From assembly GCF_024699925.1 (NCBI RefSeq), contig NZ_JAJOMX010000001.1:2394001-2458000 (forward strand): 64,000 bases of DNA. The letters run 5' to 3'. Source of the stretch: Mesorhizobium sp. J428 (GTDB taxonomy: Bacteria; Pseudomonadota; Alphaproteobacteria; Rhizobiales; Rhizobiaceae). Positions 37,956-46,644 of this stretch are shown here, piece by piece (the stretch's first letter is position 1; each line of letters opens with the position of its first letter). The translations under genes were made by a program, and so were the position numbers. The notes beneath the pieces were generated by a model that worked only from the letters and a program-made list of their open reading frames with translations, made no database searches and was not told the DNA's origin.

Positions 37956-38731
37956 CAGCGGCCCTTCCAGTTGGGCGCGCGCTTTTCCCGGAATGCCTGC
38001 ACGCCCTCGTTCTGGTCCTCGGATTTCAGCGCGGCCACCAGCGCCGGCAGGCGCAGCATCTGGGCTTCCCGCGGCGTCTTCGTTTCGCCGGCCCGCACCA
38101 TCTGCTTGATCGCGCGCACCGAGAGCGGAGCGCAGGCCAGAATGTCGGCCACCCATCGATCGACGCAGGCGTCGAGATCAACCGGTTCGACGACCTCGTT
38201 TACCAGTCCGTATTTCGCCGCCTCCGCGGCATCGATGCGCCTGCCGGAGAGCAGCATCCCCATGGCCAGCGCATGCGGGATCCGGCGGGGCAGGTGGACG
38301 ATGCCGCCGGAGAGCGCGAGCCGCCCGACCCGAGATTCGGGCAGCCCGAACTTTGCATTGGAGGAGGCAACGACGATGTCGCAGCCGAGCACCATCTCCA
38401 TGCCGCCGCCAAGCGCATAGCCGTTCACCCGGGCGATGACCGGCACGTCCAGCGTGTCGCGCAGCGAGATGCCGCCGAAGCCCGAGGCGGGCAACCCTGC
38501 CCAGTAATCGAGTCCGGATGGCTCGGCCTCACCCTGCATGTCCGCCCCGGCGCTGAAGGCGCGCTCGCCGGCGCCCGTCAGGACCACGACGCGTATGTCG
38601 GGATCGGCCTCGATCGCGTCCCAGATCCGCACCAGCTCGTTTTGTGTCGCCTGGTCGATCGCGTTCATCCGCTCCGGCCGGTCGATGGTGATCCGCGCGA
38701 CATGGTTCTCGACAAAGAACAAGACGCTCAT
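37955..38731 (-). CDS. Enoyl-CoA hydratase/isomerase family protein
   Basis: This 258-residue crotonase-fold protein has the oxyanion-hole segments RAFSAGADMQGE and YALGGGMEMVLGCDIV. GLPESRVGRLALSGG covers the region where the catalytic glutamates usually sit; one glutamate (PES) is present and the second position is less clear, so hydratase, isomerase or hydrolase activity are all possible. It overlaps the CoA-transferase gene by 4 bp upstream, in line with successive CoA-ester steps. Confidence 0.9.
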   Translation of the reverse strand: MSVLFFVENHVARITIDRPERMNAIDQATQNELVRIWDAIEADPDIRVVVLTGAGERAFSAGADMQGEAEPSGLDYWAGLPASGFGGISLRDTLDVPVIARVNGYALGGGMEMVLGCDIVVASSNAKFGLPESRVGRLALSGGIVHLPRRIPHALAMGMLLSGRRIDAAEAAKYGLVNEVVEPVDLDACVDRWVADILACAPLSVRAIKQMVRAGETKTPREAQMLRLPALVAALKSEDQNEGVQAFREKRAPNWKGR

Positions 38732-39915
38732 GCCAGCACTCCCGAGGCCTGCAGGTCGCCGATGCGCTGCTCGGAGTATCCCGCTTCCGCCAGGATCGTC
38801 TTGCCGTTCTCGCCCAGCTTCGGCGGCCGGTGCCGCAGCCGGAACGCGTCGGGCGCCAGCATCAGCGGCGAGCCGATCACCGGTCGCGCGGGATCGTCGT
38901 CGAGATAGATCACCGATCCGTTGATCTTCGTCTGCTCATGCTCGAGCGCCTGTCTTAGCGTCAGGACGGGCGAACACAGGAGGTCGCGCTCTTCGAGTCG
39001 GTCGAGCCAGTGGCGGGTCGAATTGGTGCGGAAACGGTCCGCGAACAGCTTCTGCAGCTCCGACTTGCGGACCCTCTGCTCGGCGAGCGTCGCATAGCGG
39101 GGATCTGCCGAAAGGTCCGGCAGGCCGAGTGCGATGCAGATGTCCTGGAGCGGATTCAGCTTGAAGGCGCCGACGATCACGACAGCCCCGTCCGTGGTCT
39201 CGAACACGCCGGTGAGAGGCATCGCGCCCCAGTTCACCTCGCTCTGTCGCTGCAGGCCCGATGCCACCTCCTGCATCTGCATGGCGAGCATGGATTCGAA
39301 CAGGGACACCGCGACCTGCTGGCCGCTGCCCGTCCGCTCGCGGTGCAGCAGCGCAAGCAGGATCGCCTGTGCCAGGTGCATGCCGGCGGTATAGTCGCAC
39401 AGCGTCGTCGGATAGATCGTCAGGGGAACGTCTTCGTTCGACTTGCGCGCCATGACCCCGGACATCGCCTGGGCGACCACGTCCTGACCGCCCTTTCCCG
39501 ACAGCGGGCCAGCGAGGCCGAATCCCGTGCCGGTGGCGCAGATGATCCGCGGGTTCAATTGCGACAGGGTTTCGTAGCCGAAGCCCATCCGCGCCATCAC
39601 GCCCGCGCGAAAATTGTCGACCACCACGTCGGCGGTCTTCACCAGGTCATAGATGACCTGCTTGCCCTCCGGCTTGCGCAGGTCGAGCGCGATGGAGCGC
39701 TTGTTCCGGTTGAGACTGGCGTAGACCGGGTTGTCGAGTCCTTCCGGATCGTTGTCGAGGACCGACCTCGAAAGGTCGCCGCTGCCGGGCCGCTCCACCT
39801 TGATGACGTCTGCGCCGTAATCCCCGAGGACCTGCGTGGCGCACGGCCCGAGCATGACCTGGGTGAAGTCGATGACGCGGATCCCCGAGAGGGGCTGGAC
39901 TGTGGTGTTCTGCAT
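38728..39915 (-). CDS. CaiB/BaiF family CoA-transferase
   Basis: This 395-residue family III CoA-transferase starts QPLSGIRVIDFTQVMLGPCATQ and contains GADVIKVERPGSGD, RNKRSIALDLRKPEGK and VVDNFRAGVMARMGFGYE, all standard. The catalytic aspartate follows SGVMARKSNEDVPLTIYPTT in the usual region. It activates an organic acid as a CoA thioester by transfer from another CoA ester. The gene sits between the FAD oxidoreductase and the hydratase of module B and overlaps the latter by 4 bp. Confidence 0.93.
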   Translation of the reverse strand: MQNTTVQPLSGIRVIDFTQVMLGPCATQVLGDYGADVIKVERPGSGDLSRSVLDNDPEGLDNPVYASLNRNKRSIALDLRKPEGKQVIYDLVKTADVVVDNFRAGVMARMGFGYETLSQLNPRIICATGTGFGLAGPLSGKGGQDVVAQAMSGVMARKSNEDVPLTIYPTTLCDYTAGMHLAQAILLALLHRERTGSGQQVAVSLFESMLAMQMQEVASGLQRQSEVNWGAMPLTGVFETTDGAVVIVGAFKLNPLQDICIALGLPDLSADPRYATLAEQRVRKSELQKLFADRFRTNSTRHWLDRLEERDLLCSPVLTLRQALEHEQTKINGSVIYLDDDPARPVIGSPLMLAPDAFRLRHRPPKLGENGKTILAEAGYSEQRIGDLQASGVLA

Positions 39916-39930
39916 CTATGTCTTCCGTCG

Positions 39931-41280
39931 TCAGCTCGCCATGAGAAGCGCGTTTTCCGCCGGCTGGTCGCCCGGGTCGGCCCCCTGCGCCCGCAGCCGC
40001 GCGCGCAATTTGGCGATGTCGACGGCTTCGACGGGAACATTGGCCTCGAGTGCCAGCGCCGCTGCGACACCCGTCGCCTCGCCCATCGCCATGCAGGGAG
40101 GAATCTCGCGCGAGATGCGCTGCGCGGCTGGCTCGGCGGAGTAGTGCCGGCCGGCGATCAGCAGATTGGAAACCTCGCGCGGCAGGAACGATCGGTAGGG
40201 GTAATAATAGTCGCGGCCCCGCGCCACCGTGTCCTCGAAGTAGCGGCGCTGCACGACATCCTCCTTGGTCATGACGTAGCGGCCCCGCAGCATGCGCGTC
40301 TGGCGGATGCCGACCTGCGGCGCGACGTCGACGACGACCGCCTTCTCGAACCCCGGCACCCTTTCGCGGGCATAGGCGACAAGCGCCTCGATCCGCGCGC
40401 GCCCGTCATATTCGGCCTTGGTCAGGTGCTCCACCGCCAGCCCGTTCAGGTTGGGCATATGCGGGCAGTTGCACCAGACGATTCCCTGCAGCGGTGTCTT
40501 CAGCCACCACTTTTCCCAGCAGCCGCCGATCAGGCGCTTCGCCTCCCGGTCGATGGCGGCAAAGGCTTCAGGCTGCTCGTATTCGAACCGCTCCGCCGCC
40601 TCGGTATCGACGTTTCCAAGCCGGAAGACCGTAGTGATGATGTATTTGCCTTGCTCGTTCGCCGCGCCGGCAGCGGCGGCAACGTCGAGATCGCCCGTCG
40701 TGTCGATCACCACCGAACCCATGATCGCCTGGCGGCCGCTCTTCGTCTCGCAGATGACACCCTTGATCGCGCCGTCCTCGACGATCGCGCTGGAGAACCA
40801 GCTGTGCAGGCGAAGATGGACGCCGGACTCGGCGACCATCGCATTGGCCGCCCGTTTGTAGCCGTCGGGGTCGAAGGCCGCAGCATAGCAGATCGCCTGC
40901 GGCTTCTCGCGCGACTGGAAGTCGAACACGCCCCAGCGGGCCCATTTCCGATAGAGTTGCTCGCTCGACCGCCGCTCGGCCTCGGGCGGCACCACGCACA
41001 GGCCCATCTGCTCCATGCGTTCGATCATCTCCGTGCACAGCCCGCGCACGCTGATCTCGGAGCCGTTGCACATGTCGTCCAGCACGATCACCATTCCGCC
41101 GGAGGCCAGCCCGCCGAGATAGGGATAGCGCTCGAGCAGAACGGTCGAGAGACCATTGCGCGCGCCGGCCACGGCCGCCGATATCCCGGCCGGACCGCCG
41201 CCGACGACGACCAGATCGGCCCTTTTCACCACCGGCACCTGGCCGGCTTCCGTCCTCACCCAGTCCTCGGACTTTGACAC
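39931..41280 (-). CDS. FAD-dependent oxidoreductase (FAD_oxidored type)
   Basis: This 449-residue protein uses a GTG start at 41280 with AAGGGAG just upstream; the longer frame to 41442 lies inside the ABC permease gene. An FAD-binding GGGPAG stands at 27-32 in VVVGGGPAGISAAVAGARNG, with LGGLASGGMV and the terminal NLLIAGRHYSAEPAAQRISR plus MAMGEATGVAAAL. These are typical of the FAD_oxidored family, which resembles fumarate reductase-like and thiazole-type flavoproteins. The substrate is unknown. It leads the enzymatic part of module B, 34 bp after the permease gene. Confidence 0.88.
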   Translation of the reverse strand: MSKSEDWVRTEAGQVPVVKRADLVVVGGGPAGISAAVAGARNGLSTVLLERYPYLGGLASGGMVIVLDDMCNGSEISVRGLCTEMIERMEQMGLCVVPPEAERRSSEQLYRKWARWGVFDFQSREKPQAICYAAAFDPDGYKRAANAMVAESGVHLRLHSWFSSAIVEDGAIKGVICETKSGRQAIMGSVVIDTTGDLDVAAAAGAANEQGKYIITTVFRLGNVDTEAAERFEYEQPEAFAAIDREAKRLIGGCWEKWWLKTPLQGIVWCNCPHMPNLNGLAVEHLTKAEYDGRARIEALVAYARERVPGFEKAVVVDVAPQVGIRQTRMLRGRYVMTKEDVVQRRYFEDTVARGRDYYYPYRSFLPREVSNLLIAGRHYSAEPAAQRISREIPPCMAMGEATGVAAALALEANVPVEAVDIAKLRARLRAQGADPGDQPAENALLMAS

Positions 41281-41314
41281 TGGCGCGTCTCCCTTGAATG
41301 CTTGTGATTTGATG

Positions 41315-42166
41315 TCAGTTGGAGTTGGACACGTTCCATTTGAGGAAACGACGCTCCGCCCATGCGATGAGGCTGAAGAAGGCGACCGAGAAGGCCGAGC
41401 CGACAGCGATCGTCGCATAAAGCAGCGGCGAGTCGAAGGCATAGGTCGCCTGGATGATCAGCGCACCGATGCCGCGCGTGGCGCCGATCCACTCGCCCAC
41501 AATCGCGCCGACCACAGACGCGGCCGCGGCGATCTTCAGGGCCGAGAACAGGTACGGCAGGGCGTTCATGAGGCGGACCTTGAAATAGATCTCGCGCGGC
41601 GATGCCGACAGCACGTGCATCAGTTCCATCTGCTGCGAGCTGACGGACCGCAGGCCGCGCGTCATGTTGACCAGGGTCGGGAAGAAGCAGATCAGCGCCG
41701 CGATGATGACCTTGGGCGCCATGCCGTTGCCCAGCAGAAGCACGAGCACGGGAGCCTTTGCGACGATCGGCACGGCATTGATCATGACGACGATCGGGAA
41801 GAACGCTTCCTCTACCGTCGGCCGGTAGACGAAGGCGGTGGCGATCAGGATCGCGGCGGCGCTGCCGAGCAGGAAGCCGCCGATCGCCTCCATCGCCGTC
41901 GGCACCAGATTGCTCATGAGCAGGCCGAACTTGGAATGCAGCACCTGCGCTATCGCGCTCGGCGCCGGCGCCACGTAGGACTTGATGTCGAAGGTCGGCA
42001 CCGCGATTTCCCACAGCGCGATAAGCAGCACGAGCGCGATGGCCGGGAGGATGCGCCGCCGCCAGCGCAGCCGGCGCTGGTGCGCGAGGTGCTGGGCAAG
42101 CTGCGAGTCCTTCACCGGCTGGGCCGGAATGCTGGCGTCGTTGTGGCCTGCGACGATGTTGGCCAT
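41315..42166 (-). CDS. ABC transporter permease (module B)
   Basis: This 283-residue inner-membrane protein of the nitrate/taurine/NMT1-type importers has about six membrane helices. An EAA-like cytoplasmic loop is visible around ELMHVLSASPREIYFKVRLM followed by ALPYLFSALKIAAAASVVGA. Start 42166 (MANIVAGHNDAS) lies 1 bp after the ATPase stop; the frame upstream overlaps the ATPase gene. It pairs with the ATPase and the Tat-exported binding protein. Confidence 0.92.
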   Translation of the reverse strand: MANIVAGHNDASIPAQPVKDSQLAQHLAHQRRLRWRRRILPAIALVLLIALWEIAVPTFDIKSYVAPAPSAIAQVLHSKFGLLMSNLVPTAMEAIGGFLLGSAAAILIATAFVYRPTVEEAFFPIVVMINAVPIVAKAPVLVLLLGNGMAPKVIIAALICFFPTLVNMTRGLRSVSSQQMELMHVLSASPREIYFKVRLMNALPYLFSALKIAAAASVVGAIVGEWIGATRGIGALIIQATYAFDSPLLYATIAVGSAFSVAFFSLIAWAERRFLKWNVSNSN

Positions 42167-42167
42167 G

Positions 42168-42971
42168 CTAGCAGGTCTCCAGAATGTTGCGCAGCCGGGC
42201 GATGGTGTCCGTGAAGGTCGGAGTATCCCGCATCGCCAGCTTGCGCGGCACGGGAAGCTCGACCGCCACCTTCTCGCGCACGCGCCCCGGACGGGCGGCA
42301 AGCAACAGGACGTCCTGGCCGAGGAAAGCGGCCTCGTAGAGCGAGTGCGTGACGAACAGGATCGTCGTGCCGGTGCGCTCCCAGATTCTGAGCAGCTCCT
42401 CGTTCAGGCGGTCGCGCGTGATCTCGTCCAGCGCACCGAACGGCTCGTCCATCAACAGCAGGCGCGGCTCCGAGATCAGCGCGCGCGCGATCGAAACGCG
42501 CTGGCGCATACCGCCCGAAAGTTCGTGCGGCAGCGCGTTTTCCCATCCTTCCAGGCCGACCAGCCTGAGCAGTTCGCGTGGGTCGCCGGCACGGTTCTTC
42601 GGAATGCCTCCGCCCACTTCGAGGGGAAGCATGACATTGTCGAGCACGCTGCGCCACGGCAGCAGTGCCGCGTCCTGGAAGACGAAACCGATATCCCTGT
42701 TCAGCCGCGCTTGCGAAGCCGACTTGTCGAAGACGCTCGCCGTTCCCGACGTCGGCTTGATGATGTCGGCCACCACGCGCAGCAAGGTGGACTTGCCGCA
42801 GCCGGACGGGCCGAGAAGGGTGACGAAGCCACCCTTCCGGACCATCAGGTTTATATCCTGCAGCGCCGTCACCGTTCCACGATCGGTGACGAACTGGACA
42901 CCCACGCTGTTGAGCTGGACTGCCACGGTTCCAGCTTGGGTGAGGGTGTCGCCAAGCATAGCGATTCCCAT
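42168..42971 (-). CDS. ABC transporter ATP-binding protein (module B)
   Basis: This 267-residue ATPase has Walker A GPSGCGKST at 54-62, Q loop FVFQDAALLPWRSV, signature LSGGMRQRVSIARAL, Walker B LLLMDEPFGALDE and H loop FVTHSLYEA. It belongs to the SsuB/TauB/NrtD-like group that serves importers of small organic acids, sulfonates or heterocycles. It lies 10 bp after the binding-protein gene and is followed by the permease. Confidence 0.94.
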   Translation of the reverse strand: MGIAMLGDTLTQAGTVAVQLNSVGVQFVTDRGTVTALQDINLMVRKGGFVTLLGPSGCGKSTLLRVVADIIKPTSGTASVFDKSASQARLNRDIGFVFQDAALLPWRSVLDNVMLPLEVGGGIPKNRAGDPRELLRLVGLEGWENALPHELSGGMRQRVSIARALISEPRLLLMDEPFGALDEITRDRLNEELLRIWERTGTTILFVTHSLYEAAFLGQDVLLLAARPGRVREKVAVELPVPRKLAMRDTPTFTDTIARLRNILETC

Positions 42972-42981
42972 CTCGTTTCCC

Positions 42982-44028
42982 TCAGCCGAGCTTGGGGCGG
43001 ACGGCCTCGGTCGCCTTCAGGATGGCGTCGGTCGAGATCATCTCGACGGTGGGCGCGGCGCCGGTGAACTGCTTGAGATCGGCCTGCTGCTTGATCTGCT
43101 CCTGCCAGATGGTCGGATCCATCGTGCCCCAGCCGAGCTCCTTCGTCCGTTCGTTGAAGACGTAGCTGAGCTGGACCTTCGCGGTTTCTATCTCGTTCAC
43201 AAGATCGAACCCCATGTCCGGATACTGTGCAATCATGATTTCGACCGACTTCTCCGGGTTTTCGTATGCATAGCCCCAGCCGCGGGCGGCGGCTTTCAGA
43301 AACGCGGTCAGCGTCTCGTCCTTGGTTTCGAGCGTCTCCGTCGTTGCGTAATAGGGAAGCGCGTAGAGCCGCACGCCGTTGTCCCACAGGCCCATGGTGA
43401 TGTAGTCGGGGCCCAGCGCCTTGAGGCTGCGGATGCTCGTTGCCCAGCCGGAGATCGCGTCGACCTGACCCGAGATGAGCGGCACGAAATCGAAGCCGAT
43501 CGGCACGACCTCGATGTCGTCTTCGGGGATGCCGTTGGCCCGCAGGATGCTGTTGAGCAGCACCTGGCCGCCGGCGATCTGGATGCCGATGCGCTTGCCG
43601 ACCATGTCTGCCGGGGTGCGCACCGGATTGCTCGGCAAGGAAAAATAGCTGTATGGATGCTTCTGCCCGCAGACCGCGAAGCAGGAGATGGGGATGTTCT
43701 GCGAACGGGCCAGCATGATGGAGGGGCTCGACGAGGTCTGCCCCACGACCGCCTGTCCGGACGCGACCATGGCCACCCCGTCGATGTTGGGGCCGCCGGG
43801 CGTGATGACGAGGTCCAGCTTCTCCTCCTCGAAGTAGCCGAGGTGCTTGGCGACGATTTCGCCCAGCTGGTTTCCGCCGATCAGCCAGCTTGTCTGGAAG
43901 TTGACGGTCTGCGTGCCGCTTTGCGCGGCCGCTGACCTGGAGAAGGCATAGGGCATGGCCAGTGCCCCACCCATGACGGCACCGGATTTCAATAGGTAGC
44001 GGCGGCTGACGCCGTTGATTATGCTCAT
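42982..44028 (-). CDS. ABC transporter substrate-binding protein, NMT1-type, Tat signal
   Basis: This 348-residue protein begins with a twin-arginine signal (SRRYLLKSGAVMGGALAM, cut near SAAAQS), so it probably folds in the cytoplasm before export. The mature part is an NMT1/SsuA-like binding protein (LIGGNQLGEIVAKHLGYFEE, GGPNIDGVAMVASGQAVVGQ). Ligands of this family include pyrimidines, riboflavin precursors, sulfonates and aromatic acids. It is the first gene of module B and is divergent from the LysR gene at 44241. Confidence 0.92.
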   Translation of the reverse strand: MSIINGVSRRYLLKSGAVMGGALAMPYAFSRSAAAQSGTQTVNFQTSWLIGGNQLGEIVAKHLGYFEEEKLDLVITPGGPNIDGVAMVASGQAVVGQTSSSPSIMLARSQNIPISCFAVCGQKHPYSYFSLPSNPVRTPADMVGKRIGIQIAGGQVLLNSILRANGIPEDDIEVVPIGFDFVPLISGQVDAISGWATSIRSLKALGPDYITMGLWDNGVRLYALPYYATTETLETKDETLTAFLKAAARGWGYAYENPEKSVEIMIAQYPDMGFDLVNEIETAKVQLSYVFNERTKELGWGTMDPTIWQEQIKQQADLKQFTGAAPTVEMISTDAILKATEAVRPKLG

Positions 44029-44240
44029 CTTTTTTCCCCTCAGATTTATATCTGATTATGATTGGCTTGCCTGCATAGTGCAGTGCACAAGACAGACTTG
44101 TAGGAAAAACACGAAAAGAAAAGAAGAGAATCTCGCCATGGGTGATGCCGAAACGGCATCGATTGCAGGCGAGAAGTCGCATCGGTTAGGATGGGTTTTC
44201 GGAAGGACGCCTCTGGCCTTTCAAGGCGAAGGAAATCCCG
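44029..44240. promoter_or_regulatory. Shared control region of module B and its LysR gene
   Basis: This 212-bp divergent region contains a short inverted repeat CTGCA-TAG-TGCAG at 44071-44083 followed by a further TGCA, a possible LysR contact region. A CATAAT box can be read on the minus strand near 44050-44056, but its -35 is weak. Nothing more definite is visible. Confidence 0.35.
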
Positions 44241-45203
44241 GTGCACGCGCCTGTACTACGCTACCTCGACGAAGTCGTCCGGCAGGGATCCATCCGCAGG
44301 GCTGCCAGCCAGCTCAACGTCGCATCGTCGGCGGTGAACCGGCAGATCCTGAAACTGGAAGCGGAGATCGGCGTGAAGCTCTTCGAGCGCGTCGGCAAGC
44401 GCCTGGTTCTCACCCCTGCCGGCGAGAGGCTGACCTTGCATGTGCGCAAGACGATTTCCGAATGGGATAACGCGCTGAGCGAGATCAAGGCGATCTCGGG
44501 AGAGAGTTCCGCGGAGGTCGCGATCCTTGCCCTCCCCGCCTTCCTGGAGAAGATCGTGCCGGCGGCGATCGAGGAGATCACCGCGCACTTCCCCAAGATG
44601 CGGTTCAACATATTCTCGACCAGCCCGATCGACACCGTCCGGGAGATGAGGTCGGAACGCCATGATATCGCGCTGCTGTTCGCGAACCATCACTTCCGGC
44701 GCTACCGGCTCGCCGACCGGATAGACAGCAGCCTGGGCGTCGTCATGGGCCCGGAGCATCCTCTGGCGACCGCCAGGCAGATCGCCCTCGCCGACTGCGC
44801 CGAGTATCCCCTGATCCTGCTCAACGATCCGTGGGAGTTGGACGCGACCTCGGAGATGGAATTCGTGCGGAACAATGCGCCGTTCGGATCGCGCATCGTC
44901 ACCAACTCTTTCAACGTCATGAAGGAGATGCTGAAGCGCAATCTTGGCATCGGCTTCTTCGCACCGATCGGCTTCATCGACGAACTGCTCAGCCGCGAGC
45001 TTGTCTATGTGCCGTTCAAGAGCCCGGACGCCTCGGGCAGCACCGGTCTCTTCGTGCATGAGGAGCGGGCGCAGGAGCCGCACATCAAGCTTTTCGTCGC
45101 GACCCTCAATCGGCGCTTCGCAACCACGCAGGAACGCATCGACGCGCTGTTGCATCGCGGTGCCGAGGTAAAACATCGTACCACATCGGCCAAGCGGACT
45201 TGA
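44241..45203 (+). CDS. LysR-family regulator of module B
   Basis: This 320-residue LysR-type regulator starts with GTG (VHAPVLRYLDEVV), preceded by a weak AAGGAA. The helix-turn-helix is IRRAASQLNVASSAVNRQIL, followed by the LysR substrate-binding domain. It is divergent from the ABC-led module B by 212 bp and is likely its activator. Its C terminus (ERIDALLHRGAEVKH) is somewhat longer than usual. Intact. Confidence 0.92.
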   Translation: MHAPVLRYLDEVVRQGSIRRAASQLNVASSAVNRQILKLEAEIGVKLFERVGKRLVLTPAGERLTLHVRKTISEWDNALSEIKAISGESSAEVAILALPAFLEKIVPAAIEEITAHFPKMRFNIFSTSPIDTVREMRSERHDIALLFANHHFRRYRLADRIDSSLGVVMGPEHPLATARQIALADCAEYPLILLNDPWELDATSEMEFVRNNAPFGSRIVTNSFNVMKEMLKRNLGIGFFAPIGFIDELLSRELVYVPFKSPDASGSTGLFVHEERAQEPHIKLFVATLNRRFATTQERIDALLHRGAEVKHRTTSAKRT

Positions 45204-45471
45204 TCCTGGAGCATCTGCCGGGGGCAAGAACAAGCGTTTCAGCCAAGACATTGCGCCGACTAACTATCTGATGCGGCCGAATGCATCGGAGCGCGAAAGC
45301 GTCTCCTGAATTCTCGGTTTAATCGGGATTTGGCGCGGAGACGATCTCCCGGCCTGTGCCGCCCGTCCCTCCCCTCTTCGCCATCGCCACACGGGCCGCT
45401 GAGCACCGATCCGCGCTCGCCTGCGACCATGCACGCACGGCCCGATCTGCATCCGAGCAACACCTACCGGG

Positions 45472-45501
45472 TTGACGAACAATACGAGTGTATCTTATAT
45501 T
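45472..45501 (+). promoter_or_regulatory. Predicted sigma-70 promoter of TRAP/hydantoinase module C
   Basis: TTGACG (45472-45477) and TATATT (45496-45501) are 18 bp apart; each matches five of six consensus bases. The dctP start codon follows at 45544. Confidence 0.6.
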
Positions 45502-45508
45502 GTAATAG

Positions 45509-45527
45509 TGTTTCGATATGAGAAACA
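45509..45527 (+). promoter_or_regulatory. Inverted repeat, possible IclR operator
   Basis: Arms TGTTTC (45509-45514) and GAAACA (45522-45527) flank a 7-base centre just downstream of the predicted -10 box. The module encodes an IclR-family regulator (48484-49254), and IclR-type sites often have GAAAC/GTTTC half-sites, so this is a reasonable operator candidate. Confidence 0.4.
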
Positions 45528-45543
45528 TAAGGGAGGAGTTACC

Positions 45544-46527
45544 ATGAACATTCGCAGCGGCATCATCGCCGCCATTGCACTGTTGCTGCCGGCCACGGCC
45601 TTCGCACAGGACGTCACCCTGAAATTCGGCCATGCCGCGACGTCGAAACACCTGTTCCAGGACGGGCTTGTGATGTTCGCCGACAAGGTCGCGGCCAAGA
45701 CCGGCGGCAAGGTCAAGATCGAGGTCTACGGCGACCGCCAGCTCGGCGACGACAAGCAGCTCCTCGAGGGGGTGCAGCTCGGCACGATCGACGGCGCGCT
45801 GGTTTCGGTCCCGACGATCCCGCTGACGCTCAACTCGCCGGTCTTCGATTCGCTGCAGCTGCCGTTCCTGGTGCCGAGCTACGACAAGATGGCGGAGGTG
45901 CTGTCTTCGGGCGTCGGCCAGAAGCTGCTCGACTCGCTCGCCACCACCAACATCAAGGGCCTCGGCTATATCGAGGCCGGCCAGCGCCACTTCCTGTCGC
46001 GCACCAAGGCGGTCAAGACCGTCGCCGATTTCGCGGGCCTCAAGACCCGTATCGTCCCCACTCCGCTGCACAAGGCGATCTGGGAGGCTGTCGGCACCGC
46101 GCCGATCGGCATGGCCTTCGGCGAGGTCTTCTCGGCGCTCGAGACCGGCACGATCGACGCGGTCGAGATCAACCTCTCGTCGGCCTTCGCCGAGAGCTAT
46201 TACGAGGCGGCCAAGAACGCGACGCTGACCGGCCACTACTTCTGGCCGGGTGTGCTGATGATGGGCTCGGCCAAGTTCGACGGCCTGACCGACGAGCAGA
46301 AGAAGGCGATCGTCGAGGCCGGCCACGAGGTCATCGCCGAGCACTACGCGCTCGCCCGCGACCAGGAGGCCGAGATCGCCAAGAAGCTCGAGGAGAAGGG
46401 CGTCACGGTCTCGAAGCTCGAGGACCTCGCCGAGATGCAGGCGAAGACCAAGCCCGTGCTCGACGCCTGGGTCGCCAAGGATCCGCTGATCCAGGAATTC
46501 GTCAGCGCGGTCCAGAAGACCAACTGA
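45544..46527 (+). CDS. dctP: TRAP transporter substrate-binding protein (module C)
   Basis: This 327-residue protein starts at 45544 behind GGGAGGAG. A short Sec signal peptide (IIAAIALLLPATAFAQ) is followed by a DctP fold with VTLKFGHAATSKHLFQDGLV, DRQLGDDKQLLEGVQLGTID and the substrate-carboxylate arginine in FAGLKTRIVPTPLHKAIWEA. It is only distantly similar in style to the module A protein, so a different ligand is likely. Codon use here is very GC-rich. Confidence 0.93.
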   Translation: MNIRSGIIAAIALLLPATAFAQDVTLKFGHAATSKHLFQDGLVMFADKVAAKTGGKVKIEVYGDRQLGDDKQLLEGVQLGTIDGALVSVPTIPLTLNSPVFDSLQLPFLVPSYDKMAEVLSSGVGQKLLDSLATTNIKGLGYIEAGQRHFLSRTKAVKTVADFAGLKTRIVPTPLHKAIWEAVGTAPIGMAFGEVFSALETGTIDAVEINLSSAFAESYYEAAKNATLTGHYFWPGVLMMGSAKFDGLTDEQKKAIVEAGHEVIAEHYALARDQEAEIAKKLEEKGVTVSKLEDLAEMQAKTKPVLDAWVAKDPLIQEFVSAVQKTN

Positions 46528-46533
46528 TTGTCG

Positions 46534-46563
46534 CGGGGCGGCGCCATCCCGGCTGCCGCCCCG
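46534..46563 (+). other. Stem-loop between dctP and dctQ of module C
   Basis: Nine-base arms CGGGGCGGC (46534-46542) and GCCGCCCCG (46555-46563) form a strong RNA hairpin with a 12-base loop, 7 bp after the dctP stop. No U-run follows, so it is more likely an mRNA-stabilising or attenuating element that raises binding-protein level than a full terminator. Confidence 0.55.
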
Positions 46564-46644
46564 TCCCGACCACCTTTCCGCACCGTGCCTTGCGGCGGCC
46601 TTTCGGCCGCGACGGCGAAGGCATGCCGATGACGGGGCTGATCC

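Larger units (their letters stand above)
45204..45543 (+). other. Intergenic region before TRAP module C
   Basis: The 340 bp contain no gene I can support. The first 260 bp show nothing recognisable. The last 75 bp hold the promoter at 45472-45501, the inverted repeat at 45509-45527 and a strong ribosome-binding site (GGGAGGAG, 45531-45538). Confidence 0.6.

Noticed and set aside
39010..41277. Long plus-strand open frame (755 codons)
   Set aside because: It lies antisense to the CaiB and FAD oxidoreductase genes, which have clear motifs; its composition is Arg/His/Gly-rich shadow sequence.
46534..46563. Rho-independent terminator after dctP
   Set aside because: The hairpin is strong but no run of T follows, so a full terminator is not supported.
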